DNA from: DATKXO01 sp035528995
GTDB taxonomy: Bacteria > Planctomycetota > Phycisphaerae > UBA1845
Length of the DNA stretch: 43,557 nt
Reading direction: 5' to 3'
Assembly (NCBI GenBank): GCA_035528995.1
Contig: DATKXO010000069.1
Location: forward strand, 1 to 43,557
Shown here piece by piece: positions 26,268 through 34,164 of the stretch; within the stretch, counting starts at the first letter, position 1; each line of letters starts with the position of its first letter. The translations under genes were made by a program, and so were the position numbers. The notes under the pieces are model-generated. The model was not told the origin of the DNA. It did no database searches and saw nothing but the letters and a program-made list of their open reading frames with translations.

Positions 26268-26473
26268 TGGTCGCGACCCGTGAACTCGGCTCGCCGGGTC
26301 TTGCGTCGTACCCCGCGTGCCGCCCCTCGGTTCCCTTTCCTTCTACGCTTAAGACGCTTTCGGATGCGGAACAGACGGCAAAAAGCCGCTCACAGCCGAA
26401 AAAACGCGCCCGCTCCTCTGGAATACAATCTGCCTCGCAAACGCCGCGCGGTCAATGTGACAAATCGCAAATT

Positions 26474-26479
26474 ATTATA
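26474..26479 (-). promoter_or_regulatory. Possible -10 element upstream of the kinase gene
   Basis: A perfect TATAAT on the minus strand lies in the only A/T-rich patch of the 285-base spacer before the kinase gene. No convincing -35 hexamer is at the right distance, so support is limited to the hexamer and the local composition. Initiation would leave a leader of about 200 bases. Confidence 0.25.
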
Positions 26480-26552
26480 ACGCCGTGGGTTGCCGGCGCG
26501 AACCGCAAGCCCAGGTACCGCGTCCTTTTGAAAATTCGTCGTCGGCCGCCTT

Positions 26553-27083
26553 TTATTCCCCGGCGTCGTCGTCATCTGTGGGGATCTGCCGCGGGGTGTC
26601 CGCGGCGGCATCGCTGCCGGGTTGCCCGGCCCCGGGGTCTGCGCCGGAGGGTTGAGTGGGCGGCTCGCGACGGATGGTGTCGGCCCGCTCGACGGTGATC
26701 TTCACGGCGACGACGTCCCGCTCGGCGCCGCGCCCCTTGACCCAGCCGACCACAATGACGCGTTCGCCCTCGCGTAGATCGTCCAGGGAAGAGAGTCTTC
26801 CGTTGATGAAGATCTCGGTCTCCGCGTTGACCATTCCGGTGACGTTGGCTTCGGTCTTATGCTTTTCGCTGAAATAGCGCAGTGTGATCTCTGAGTTGAG
26901 TTGATCGATCTTTTCGATCGTGCCCTCCAGGTGGCGGTGTTTGCGGCTGGAGTCCTCGTCGCCGCATCCGGCTGTGGCCAGCAGGCCCAGGATGACCAGG
27001 CCCGCTGCCGTGGCCGCAGGGCGCCGGTGGCCCGTGGCGCGGACCTGACCCGGTGCGGATTCTCCGGTTCGGTTTTCTGTCAT
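26553..27083 (-). CDS. Lipoprotein with a DUF5666-like beta domain
   Basis: The product has 176 residues from the ATG at 27083, chosen because GGAGTG lies upstream and the protein then opens with a lipoprotein signal (LVILGLLATAGC). In-frame starts upstream would add a proline-rich, unconserved extension. The middle is one small beta-rich domain: GTIEKIDQLNSEITLRYF, then VNAETEIFINGRLSSLDDLREG, then VIVVGWVKGRG. The phrase 'set a value, apply to a base, be exact' pattern resembles the DUF5666/OB-like repeats found in secreted bacterial proteins. The C-terminal 45 residues are Pro/Gly/Asp-rich and probably disordered. Function is unknown; the location is probably the outer face of a membrane. 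Confidence 0.68.
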   Translation of the reverse strand: MTENRTGESAPGQVRATGHRRPAATAAGLVILGLLATAGCGDEDSSRKHRHLEGTIEKIDQLNSEITLRYFSEKHKTEANVTGMVNAETEIFINGRLSSLDDLREGERVIVVGWVKGRGAERDVVAVKITVERADTIRREPPTQPSGADPGAGQPGSDAAADTPRQIPTDDDDAGE

Positions 27084-27276
27084 CGGGGTGCACTCCATCG
27101 GAGCGGGCCCTGGAACCGGCCCGCGACCTGGCGGCACTCTAACCAGACCCGGCGGGTGCATCAATCCGCACCGGTCCCGAGACGGATCCCTGGAGGCTGG
27201 AGCAGCCGGCCGCAAGGGCCGATATATCACCCAGGGGCCGCTCGAAGCCCGGCGGCCCGGCGGAGCAGGGATCGCC

Positions 27277-28236
27277 ATGGACGACGCCCGTGTCATCGCG
27301 GTGATGTACCATTACGTTCGCGACCGGGCCGGTACGCCCGAGGCCGGCATCCGCGGGCTGGATACCGCCACCTTCTGTGGGCAGCTCGACCGGCTGTGTG
27401 CCCATCTGGAGCCGGTCACCTGGCCGGGCCTGTACGCGTGGTTGCTCGGCCACGGGTCGATTCCCCAGCGCGGCTTCCTGCTGACTTTTGACGACGGGTT
27501 GGCCGACCACGCCGACGTGGTGGCCCCGATCCTGGAAGCCCGCGGTCTGCGCGGGGTCTTCTTCGTGCCCGGCCACGTTCTGGGCAGCGGTCGAATGGAC
27601 TCGGCCCATCAGATCCATCTGCTCCAGGCGACACTGGGCGATGAGGTTTTCGCCGATTGTGTCGGCGCCTGGCTGGATCAGAACCATCCTCGAGACGGGT
27701 GGCTTGGGCGGGTCGATGAGGCGGCCGCCCGGCGGACCTATCACTACGAGGAAACGGTCGAACGGGCCAGGATCAAATACCTGCTGGCTCACGTGCTGCC
27801 GATCGACCTTCGGAACGGCATGGTGGACGCGCTCTTCAGGCAGCACGTCGGTGACCCGCAGACAGTGGCTCGTCACTGGTATCTCGACTTGTGCCAGGTC
27901 ATGGGTTTGCACGACGCCGGGCACACGATCGGCGGACACGGCTTCGCCCACGAGCCATACGAGCGCCTGTCGTCGGACGAGCGGGGGCACGACCTGCGCG
28001 CATCCGCCGCGGCCCTGGAATCGCTTCTTGGTCCGGGGGCTCGACCGTTCTCGTTCCCGTACGGGAGCTTCGATGAGGGGATCGCCTGGCGTTGCGCCGC
28101 CGCGGGTTTTGCCACGGCGTTTACGACCCGCCCCGGGTGGATCACCGGCGGTGACGACACCTTCCAATTGAACCGCGTCGACACGATCCACGTCGATGCC
28201 TTTATGGAAGAGGAGCTGGCATGCGCGCTGTACTGA
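27277..28236 (+). CDS. Polysaccharide deacetylase family protein
   Basis: A 319-residue NodB-homology (CE4) protein. The first motif is FLLTFDDGLADH, with D72 and D73 as base and metal ligand. The second is GGHGFAHEPY, with H221 and H225 in the H-x3-H metal site, followed by RPFSFPYGSFDE (motif 3). About 145 residues lie between motifs 1 and 2, much more than in minimal CE4 enzymes. The extra segment is helical and may form a cap or a partner-binding surface. There is no signal peptide at the ATG at 27277, so a cytoplasmic role on a lipid-linked sugar precursor is plausible. The frame is open upstream without conservation. It overlaps the next gene by 16 bases. Confidence 0.88.
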   Translation: MDDARVIAVMYHYVRDRAGTPEAGIRGLDTATFCGQLDRLCAHLEPVTWPGLYAWLLGHGSIPQRGFLLTFDDGLADHADVVAPILEARGLRGVFFVPGHVLGSGRMDSAHQIHLLQATLGDEVFADCVGAWLDQNHPRDGWLGRVDEAAARRTYHYEETVERARIKYLLAHVLPIDLRNGMVDALFRQHVGDPQTVARHWYLDLCQVMGLHDAGHTIGGHGFAHEPYERLSSDERGHDLRASAAALESLLGPGARPFSFPYGSFDEGIAWRCAAAGFATAFTTRPGWITGGDDTFQLNRVDTIHVDAFMEEELACALY

Positions 28237-29192
28237 CGGAAGAACCGGCCGTAGCGGCCCCGATCAGCCGGACCGATCGCCTCCGCCGTTTCATGAGCGT
28301 GTACTGGCTGCGGCCGGAAAACGCGTTCTGGATGGCACTGCGCAGCGAGACGTTGGCCTCGGTCGCATGGCAGGGACCCGGCATCGACCTGGGCTGCGGC
28401 GACGGGGTGTTCAGCTTCCTGCACGCCGGCGGTGTCTTTGATGACGACTTCGACGTCTTCCACGACGCGGCACCGCTCGAGGCGGTCCGCGACGAGCAGG
28501 TCGACATCTTCGACCACCTCGGGGCAAGGTATCACCCGGCGATCGTGAAGCGGCCGGGATTCACCATCGACGTGGGCTGCGATTGGAAGCCGAACCTGCT
28601 GGTCAAGGCCGGGTACCTGAGCCTGTATGAGGAACTGGTCGTCCACGACAACAACCGGCCGCTCCCGTTCGACGCGGGGGGCTTCCGCACGGTCTACTGC
28701 AACACGGCCTACTGGGTGGAGGACATCGACGGGTTCCTGTCCGAGCTGCGACGGATCACGGCCGACGACGGGCGCGTGGTGTTGCAGGTCAAGCTGGCCA
28801 GCATGTTGCGGTATACGCTGGAGCGGCACCGCGAGGTGCTGGGCGATCGATTTTTGGAGATCATCGGGCGCGGGCGGGCCGAGACCTGGCCTACGGTGAC
28901 CGACCGGGCCACGTGGGAGGCGCGCTTCACGGCGGCCGGCCTGACGATCGAGCGAGCTGTTCCGTTCATCACACGCACGCACGCGCACCTGTGGGACGTC
29001 GGTCTGCGGCCGATCGCGCCGATGCTGATCGAGCTGGCCAACAACGTCACGCCGGCGACGCGCGGGCGCGTCAAACGGCGCTGGGTCGATCTGTTCTGCG
29101 AGCTGTGCGCGCCGTTCTGCGATCCCGAAGTCGACCTGCTGGCCGGGCAGGACGAACCGGGCGAGATCATGTACGTTCTGCGACCCGGGTAG
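28221..29192 (+). CDS. Class I SAM-dependent methyltransferase
   Basis: A 323-residue methyltransferase with SAM-binding motif I GIDLGCGDGVFSFL (about 54-67). Further Rossmann-like features follow: LPFDAGGFRTVYCNTAYWVED as the motif IV region, where the usual catalytic-side acidic/aromatic residues sit, and ELRRITADDGRVVLQV as motif VI. About 65 residues between motif I and the next strand form an unusually large insert. GAGGAG precedes the ATG and the gene overlaps the deacetylase by 16 bases, so both are translated together. The pairing of a deacetylase and a methyltransferase is common in clusters that decorate surface polysaccharide or lipopolysaccharide, which is the likely context. The acceptor is unknown. 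Confidence 0.85.
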   Translation: MRAVLTEEPAVAAPISRTDRLRRFMSVYWLRPENAFWMALRSETLASVAWQGPGIDLGCGDGVFSFLHAGGVFDDDFDVFHDAAPLEAVRDEQVDIFDHLGARYHPAIVKRPGFTIDVGCDWKPNLLVKAGYLSLYEELVVHDNNRPLPFDAGGFRTVYCNTAYWVEDIDGFLSELRRITADDGRVVLQVKLASMLRYTLERHREVLGDRFLEIIGRGRAETWPTVTDRATWEARFTAAGLTIERAVPFITRTHAHLWDVGLRPIAPMLIELANNVTPATRGRVKRRWVDLFCELCAPFCDPEVDLLAGQDEPGEIMYVLRPG

Positions 29193-29545
29193 CGGCGCGG
29201 CAGCGTCAGACCACCCAACCACCAGAGCATCCAGACGGCAGAGGACGGCGCATGCCCAGGGCGGCCGGGGCGCGCGGCGAGCAGCGCGCATTCGACGCGC
29301 GAAACGGCATCTGTTGCCCGGTGTTTCTGCGAGTTTTGCGCGCATTTGTGCGCGAAACGCGCCGGTTTGGTGCCGGTTTCGACCAGTTGCGCGCAGGGCA
29401 TAATCGTCGTAACTAGCTGTCAGAGAGTAGGTTATCATGCGTTCTGGGACGTTTGGTTTCGTGAAAACCGGGCATTTTTAACTTTTCGCGTTCACGCTTG
29501 AATCGCTTCCTTCTCAAGTGGCTGGCGACGTTCGCACCTGGCGGG

Positions 29546-29683
29546 CTCCGCCTTGCCTGGTTCGGTTGGGTGTCCAGGCGGGGCGGAGGACCGTCTGCCA
29601 TCCTTATAACTTGGCGCGTGATCGCTCACTCGGGGGTCTGATGGCGGAAACCGCGGCTGAGGGGCTCGTAATCGCGGTTTTTT
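29546..29683 (+). ncRNA. Candidate structured small RNA (3' half)
   Basis: The left arm CTCCGCCTTGCCTGG (29546-29560) can pair along all 15 bases with CCAGGCGGGGCGGAG (29574-29588), closing a 13-base loop. Two of the pairs are T opposite G, which are stable U-G wobbles only if the plus strand is transcribed; on the minus strand they would be A-C mismatches. Sixty bases further on lies a plus-strand terminator at 29648-29683. The orientation of both elements agrees, and no protein gene ends nearby on this strand (the methyltransferase stop is 350 bases before the stem). The 5' end is unknown. This is a hypothesis from structure alone, with no known family recognised. Confidence 0.35.
29648..29683 (+). 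terminator. Rho-independent terminator
   Basis: AAACCGCG (29648-29655) pairs perfectly with CGCGGTTT (29673-29680) around a 17-base loop, and the T-run continues to 29683 (six T in all). Both the stem and the T-tract are on the plus strand. It would end either the candidate RNA or read-through from the methyltransferase operon. Confidence 0.65.
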
Positions 29684-29769
29684 GTGTCCGGGCTATGTGC
29701 CGATAGGCAGGTCGACCGGTCGGCGACATTGCTGGCAAACGGTTCGGGCAGGTCGTTGGCCTGGGCGCC

Positions 29770-30561
29770 CTATGTGGCGATTCGTCGGTGGTTGAGGGCG
29801 GGGAGATTGGCGCGGACTTGAGCGACGCGGGCGGGGTCTACGTTGGCGATGGCGTAGCCGGGGGTGTCGGGGAGGCGGCAGAGGACCGTGCCCCAGGGGT
29901 CGACGATCATGCTGTGGCCGTAGCAGTGCTTGTCCGGCGGGTGGGGGCCCCATTGGTCGGGGGCGACGACGTAGGCGAGGTTCTCAATGGCCCGGGCGCG
30001 GATGAGGACCTCCCAGTGGTCGCGGCCGGTGTGCAGGGTGAAGGCCGAGGGGGCGAAGATGACCTCGGCACCGCGGGCGGACAACTCGCGATACAGCTCG
30101 GGGAAGCGCAGGTCGTAGCAGATCGACAGGCCGAACCTTCGGCGGCGGACGGTGGCGACGACCGGCTCGGTGCCGGGCTGAACGTAGGGCGATTCCATGT
30201 CCAGGCCCTGTACGTCGAACAGGTGGATCTTGCGGTATCGGGCGACGATGGTGCCGTCGCGGTCGATCAGGGCGCTGGTGTTGAAGGGGCGGTCCTGCCC
30301 CTCGACTCGCTCGTGCACACTGCCAGCCAGGACGTAGACGCCGGATTGTCGGGCGAGGTCGGCCACCGCGTTGGTTGTCGGTCCGGGGATGGGCTCGGCG
30401 TGGTCCGGCGCGTCCTGTAACGGGCCGCACCAGGCGAACATCTCGGGCAGGGCGATGAGTTCGGCGCCGTCGGCGGCCGCCCGATGAACGAAGTCAAGAG
30501 CCTGGGCGACGTTGGCGTCCTTATCAGTCTGCGAGTTGAGTTGGACGACGGCGATTCTCAC
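29770..30561 (-). CDS. Carbon-nitrogen hydrolase (nitrilase superfamily, Nit1-like)
   Basis: A 263-residue amidase-type enzyme with the complete Glu-Lys-Cys triad: E40 in IALPEMF, K111 in YRKIHLFD and C148 in LSICYDLRFPELYR. The Cys motif, together with HLFDVQGLDM and the later HTGRDHWEVLIRARAIEN, matches the Nit1/YafV-type branch. Its best known member hydrolyses deaminated glutathione as a metabolite-repair enzyme; other omega-amidases share the pattern. Length fits a single-domain nitrilase. The C-terminal segment ends with the expected GYAIANVDPARV strand. The gene has no neighbour on its strand within 700 bases, so it is probably monocistronic. Confidence 0.9.
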   Translation of the reverse strand: MRIAVVQLNSQTDKDANVAQALDFVHRAAADGAELIALPEMFAWCGPLQDAPDHAEPIPGPTTNAVADLARQSGVYVLAGSVHERVEGQDRPFNTSALIDRDGTIVARYRKIHLFDVQGLDMESPYVQPGTEPVVATVRRRRFGLSICYDLRFPELYRELSARGAEVIFAPSAFTLHTGRDHWEVLIRARAIENLAYVVAPDQWGPHPPDKHCYGHSMIVDPWGTVLCRLPDTPGYAIANVDPARVAQVRANLPALNHRRIAT

Positions 30562-30716
30562 GGATCCACCTGGCCGGCTGCGCGAGACAGTCGGTGCACG
30601 AGCAGGCCATTCTACCGTTGGGAGCGGCTGAGGACGACCCGGCGCGGGGGAGAGCCGTTCCTGTCTATCGTAGCGACGGCGAAAAGCTCTAATTCGTCAA
30701 TGGTGTTGAGAAATAC

Positions 30717-30732
30717 TTGCCCGCAGGGGCAA
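30717..30732. promoter_or_regulatory. Inverted repeat, possible operator or promoter part
   Basis: TTGCCC and GGGCAA are separated by GCAG. The left half can also serve as a -35 hexamer, with CATATT 17 bases downstream. A palindrome overlapping a -35 element is a typical repressor arrangement, but the -10 is weak and no downstream gene starts for over 500 bases. Confidence 0.3.
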
Positions 30733-31245
30733 CGTGGCTCATATTGTAAATAGACCAGGATTCCTCAGATCGTTGTGCGTCAGTTCCGGCTGTGCCTGGG
30801 ACGCCATTCAGCTCTTCACTCAGTTGACACGGCCGGCGGATGCTCGTCGGGAGATGACGCCGCGAGTCGGCCGGTTGCTTGGTCGGGAACCGCAATCGGA
30901 CACAGATGGCCACAGTCGGGAGTTCCGATCACGTCGGGCGCGGTTTGGTTCTGCGGCTCGCGTGGTGTCGAGAGCCCTTGGGACAGGCAGCTTGCGCCGG
31001 GCGCGACGGCCGGCGTGTGGACGGTCCGCACGGCTTGGGCGTGCCGGTCGCGTTGCGGGGGCGCCGCGGCTCACGCATGGCGGCAGGTCACCGATGCACA
31101 GTGCAGTGAGTGCGAGGACAGAAGGACGGCTGTTGCCCAATCGGCTCGAGCGGCAGAACAGGAGGTGCAGATGGTCGGTGTGACGCCAGTACGGCAGAAG
31201 GTCACGGCCGGAGGGCGGAACGAGATCAAGCTGTCGCCTGGCGGC

Positions 31246-31262
31246 TTGGCGGAACACATGCT
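31246..31262 (+). promoter_or_regulatory. Possible sigma-54 (RpoN) promoter of the PEP-CTERM gene
   Basis: The sequence TTGGCGGAACACATGCT keeps the invariant GG (31248-31249) and GC (31260-31261) ten bases apart, with TTGGC and TGCT flanks. Initiation near 31273 would leave a 28-base leader containing the ribosome-binding site. Known PEP-CTERM regulation by the PrsK/PrsR pair is RpoN-dependent, which fits, but the central positions deviate from consensus. Confidence 0.35.
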
Positions 31263-31300
31263 GAGGACATGGGGCTTTGCAGGGAATGGAGAAACAAGAA

Positions 31301-32059
31301 ATGAACCGTATACTGATTACAAGTGCGTTAAGCATCGGACTATTCGCCAGCATCGGGAACGCCGACCCCACTCCAGGCACGGTAACGCTCTGGATTCAGC
31401 CGGCGGGCGGAGGGAACAGCCTCCACCTGATTCCGTGGGAGACGGCCCGCATTCAGCTTTGGATGAACTACAGCGCTCCGTTGGACGGTGAGGAGCGCCT
31501 GATGGTCGGGATGGATGCCGGGTTGCAGGAGGATCCGGTCTCGCCTGTTGGGGATTTCGAAGTCATTGGCTTCAACGACTATGGCCTGTGGCCCATCAGC
31601 AACACGTTCTTCCGGTTCAGCCGCGGGCAGTTGGACGAGGCCCCGCACGACGGCGCTCCGGACATTACAGGTGTCGGCAACATTGACTTCTACCAGTTTC
31701 AGGGTAGGGTCACGCCGCCGTTCACCAACCAGACGGGTCTGCCGCCCAACCTGGGCGACATCCTGTTGGACGAGATCATCATTCGCTCAGTGTGGCTCAA
31801 CGATCCGCCTGGCAGCCGGGTGTACTTCGCTGGCGGCGCCGAGGCTCCTTCATGGTTTGAGCAGTACTTCTACGAGCACGATCCGAGTTCCTCGGTTGAG
31901 TACGCGTTCAATCTGGGCACGGGCATAGACTCGTCGAACCCGATTTACATCCACATCAGCGGTATTCCCGAACCTGGCTCGCTGGTGCTCGTCATGGCAG
32001 GCGCTGTCGGGCTGATTGTCCTGGGCAGACGGCGAGAGGTGATCCACGGAGACCGGTGA
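31301..32059 (+). CDS. PEP-CTERM sorting domain protein
   Basis: A 252-residue secreted protein with a signal peptide (SALSIGLFASIGNA, cleavage before DPTPG). At the C-terminus it has the tripartite sorting signal: IPEPGSLVL, a hydrophobic helix, then the basic LGRRRE. An exosortase, encoded elsewhere, would cut at the PEP motif and the product would be exported into or through the surface matrix. The body is acidic, rich in Asp, Pro and aromatic residues and beta-like. It contains no domain I recognise and no Cys. The ATG at 31301 has GGAG nine bases upstream; in-frame starts at 31286 and 31277 (TTG) are possible. A second, unrelated PEP-CTERM protein lies at the right edge. Confidence 0.85.
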   Translation: MNRILITSALSIGLFASIGNADPTPGTVTLWIQPAGGGNSLHLIPWETARIQLWMNYSAPLDGEERLMVGMDAGLQEDPVSPVGDFEVIGFNDYGLWPISNTFFRFSRGQLDEAPHDGAPDITGVGNIDFYQFQGRVTPPFTNQTGLPPNLGDILLDEIIIRSVWLNDPPGSRVYFAGGAEAPSWFEQYFYEHDPSSSVEYAFNLGTGIDSSNPIYIHISGIPEPGSLVLVMAGAVGLIVLGRRREVIHGDR

Positions 32060-32286
32060 AGGGGTGCGCTGCCGGACAGCAGGTGCGTTTGCAGGTTCGG
32101 CACCGGCGCCGAGTTCGCTATCTGCGCCTGTGCGGGGAGCCGGGCAGAGCGGTTTGCCTTGTGTCGCGCAACGGTGGTGGCGATGCCGTCCCGACCGAAG
32201 GACCCTTGCCGGTGGCGTGGCATTGACCTACCATCCGGCCATCGTACGGGACCGTTCGCTCCGACAGATGCCTTGGAGATTGTGCG

Positions 32287-32529
32287 ATGGCCGAGCCCAA
32301 ACACGGCACCCGCCCCATGGTGATCGAGGAGACGCCGGGGAAGAAGGCGTACTGCCAGTGCGGCCTGAGCGCGAAGCTGCCCTACTGCGACGGAGCCCAT
32401 GCTCGTGAGGGCACCGGAATCGCCCCCGTTGTGGTTGAGGTCACCGAAGCGGGGAAGAAGGCGGTCTGCCAGTGCCATCGAAGCGGGAACCTGCCCTGGT
32501 GTGACGGCACACACGCCCGATCGGTGTAG
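32287..32529 (+). CDS. Double CDGSH iron-sulfur domain protein
   Basis: An 80-residue protein made of two CDGSH (mitoNEET-like) zinc-finger-type domains. Each has the ligand set C-x-C-x-S-x-(S/G)-x-LP-x-CDG-x-H: CQCGLSAKLPYCDGAH and CQCHRSGNLPWCDGTH. Each set provides three Cys and one His for a labile [2Fe-2S] cluster. No membrane anchor or signal peptide is present, so it is soluble and cytoplasmic. Bacterial proteins of this class are thought to act in redox or iron-sulfur handling; the precise role is open. The ATG at 32287 is followed by an 80-codon frame, with GGAGA upstream. It stands alone, 227 bases after the PEP-CTERM gene and 30 before the prepilin peptidase. Confidence 0.92.
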   Translation: MAEPKHGTRPMVIEETPGKKAYCQCGLSAKLPYCDGAHAREGTGIAPVVVEVTEAGKKAVCQCHRSGNLPWCDGTHARSV

Positions 32530-32559
32530 GGGCCGACGGGTCGAAAGGACGCCCAGGTC

Positions 32560-34164
32560 TTGTTGGTCGTGGCCACGATCTGGTGGTTGGTGTTCTGGAC
32601 GGCGCTGGGGCTGTGCGTCGGCAGCTTCCTCAACGTGGTCATCTACCGCGTTCCGCGGGATCAGTCGATCCGCGACCCGCGGTGGTCGCACTGCCCCGAC
32701 TGCCATGCCCGCATCCGATGGTACGACAACCTGCCGGTGATCAGCTTCGCCCTGCTGGGCGGGCGGTGTCGGCGGTGCCGCAAGCCCATCTCCGCTCGAT
32801 ACCCGCTGGTCGAGATGCTGACGGCGTTGGTGGTGCTGGTGCTGCTCGACGTGTTCTTCGTGGCCGGTGGACGGGTCGGGCTGAGCGACGGGATCGGGCT
32901 CACCTGGCGGCTGGCCGAGGACTGGCCGATCTTCCTGGCGCACATCGTTCTGTTCGCGTGCCTGCTGGCGATGGCGGCCATCGACCTGCGGGAGTACTGG
33001 GTGGACATCCGTTTCACGACGGTGGCGACGTGGTTCGGCTTCATCCTGCACGCTCTCTGGACGCCGCGGCACAGCCTTGGAGGGCCGAGTCATCCGGGTT
33101 GGCTTCGCCCGGGTGACGCGACGGCGGCCGGGGCGCTCGGCGCCCTGGTGGGGCTGGGGCTGGTGTGGGCCTGGTGCCGGGGTCGCCGGGATCAAGAGGA
33201 ATCGCTGCATGCGGCAGCCGAGGGCGAGGAGGCGGAGGTCCCGGGCGAACCCGAACCCGTGGGCCGGACAACCGACGCGGGCGGCGGGGTCGAATCAGTC
33301 GGCGTGTCGGACCCGGGCGAGGCCGGCGAGGTGGCCGATGAGGCGGGCGACGTCGGGGAGGTGCCCGCCGAACTGACCGTGGCGGTGAAGCCGCCGTCCC
33401 GCACCTGGGGCCTCGGCGGTGCGATGGTCGTGGGTCTGCTGCTTGTGGCGGTGGCCGTTTCGATGGGGCTGAGTGCGAACAGCGGGTCTGCGATGGCGGC
33501 TCCGCCGTGGCGATCCCTGGTCCCGTTGGTCCTGTTTTTCCTGTTGATCCTGGCCGAGGGGGCGGTGCCTCGCCCGGCGGACCGGCATATCATGGAGGCG
33601 ATCGAGGCCGAGCGGCTCAGCGCCCGTCGGATGGTGCTGAGCGAATTCGTGTGGCTGCTGCCGGCGATCGTGCTGGGGGCGGTGGCGGTATGGCTGGAGC
33701 TGAGCGGGCCGGGCGGCTGGCGGCTCGGCGACCCGCTGCACTGGAGGGTGGGGCAGAACTGGCAGCCGGTGTATGGTCTGGCGACGGCGGCGGCGGGCTA
33801 CGTGATCGGGGGTGGGATCGGCTGGGCGATGCGGATCGTCTTCACGCTGCTGTTCGGGAAGGAGGCGTTCGGGCTGGGGGACATCCACATCATGGCGGCG
33901 GCGGGGTGTGTGGCGGGGTGGCCGGTGGTCCTGCTGGCGTTCATGGTGACGATCTTCGTGGCCCTGGCGGCTTGGCTGATCACGCTGCCGTTCAAGAGGA
34001 CGCGGGCGATCCCGCTGATCCCCTGGCTGGCGTTGGGGTACGCGGCGGTGGTGGTGCACTACGAGTGGATGCTGGGCGTGGGGCCGATCCGGAACGCGCT
34101 GGAAGTCATTAACATGTTGTTTCTTGATAAATCACAGGCTGTTGCCCTCGGGGTGTTGCCATGA
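32560..34164 (+). CDS. Prepilin peptidase with a large insert between the catalytic aspartates
   Basis: The protein has 534 residues, about twice the usual 230-290. The N-terminal domain (DiS_P_DiS) is intact: LGLCVGSFLNVVIYRVPR and the zinc-type pairs CPDC (C45, C48) and CRRC (C70, C73). The peptidase domain has its first catalytic residue in AAIDLREYWVD (D142) and its second in FGLGDIHIM (D441). In ordinary prepilin peptidases these lie some 50-70 residues apart. Here about 230 extra residues intervene, comprising an acidic, Gly/Glu-rich stretch (210-275) and extra membrane helices. The function, cleavage and N-methylation of type IV prepilin-like signal peptides at the inner membrane, is inferred. 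The start is TTG at 32560. It overlaps the next gene by four bases (ATGA). Confidence 0.88.
   Translation: MLVVATIWWLVFWTALGLCVGSFLNVVIYRVPRDQSIRDPRWSHCPDCHARIRWYDNLPVISFALLGGRCRRCRKPISARYPLVEMLTALVVLVLLDVFFVAGGRVGLSDGIGLTWRLAEDWPIFLAHIVLFACLLAMAAIDLREYWVDIRFTTVATWFGFILHALWTPRHSLGGPSHPGWLRPGDATAAGALGALVGLGLVWAWCRGRRDQEESLHAAAEGEEAEVPGEPEPVGRTTDAGGGVESVGVSDPGEAGEVADEAGDVGEVPAELTVAVKPPSRTWGLGGAMVVGLLLVAVAVSMGLSANSGSAMAAPPWRSLVPLVLFFLLILAEGAVPRPADRHIMEAIEAERLSARRMVLSEFVWLLPAIVLGAVAVWLELSGPGGWRLGDPLHWRVGQNWQPVYGLATAAAGYVIGGGIGWAMRIVFTLLFGKEAFGLGDIHIMAAAGCVAGWPVVLLAFMVTIFVALAAWLITLPFKRTRAIPLIPWLALGYAAVVVHYEWMLGVGPIRNALEVINMLFLDKSQAVALGVLP

Larger units (their letters stand above)
29193..29769. other. 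Non-coding stretch between convergent genes
   Basis: This stretch lies between the ends of the methyltransferase (plus) and nitrilase (minus) genes. No ORF in it has a ribosome-binding site and natural composition. It holds a small hairpin CGCGCA-TTTG-TGCGCG at 29339-29354, a run of A/T-richer DNA at 29400-29510, a strong 15-base-pair stem-loop and a terminator, the last two listed separately. Confidence 0.6.
30562..31300. other. 740-base non-coding stretch before a PEP-CTERM gene
   Basis: This is the spacer between the divergent nitrilase and PEP-CTERM genes. Frames crossing it are rich in Arg, Gly and Ser, lack ribosome-binding sites and do not look like protein. Visible elements are an inverted repeat at 30717-30732 with an A/T-rich patch after it, AGGAGGTGCAGATG at about 31160-31173 (a good ribosome-binding sequence without a convincing ORF), and a possible sigma-54 site at 31246-31262. 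Confidence 0.5.

Noticed and set aside
29518..29706. A 62-codon plus-strand frame through the candidate RNA stem and terminator
   Set aside because: It continues through the terminator hairpin, lacks a ribosome-binding site and has unnatural composition (Arg/Ala/Gly).
30740..30756. TGGCTCATATTGTA as a sigma-54 promoter
   Set aside because: The distance between GG and the required GC is wrong; a weak sigma-70 reading is more likely.
30775..31491. A 238-codon open frame on the plus strand across the spacer before the PEP-CTERM gene
   Set aside because: It has no ribosome-binding site at its start, an Arg/Gly/Ser-rich composition, and runs into the N-terminal part of the PEP-CTERM gene in another frame. 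The internal AGGAGGTGCAGATG site does not lead to plausible protein.
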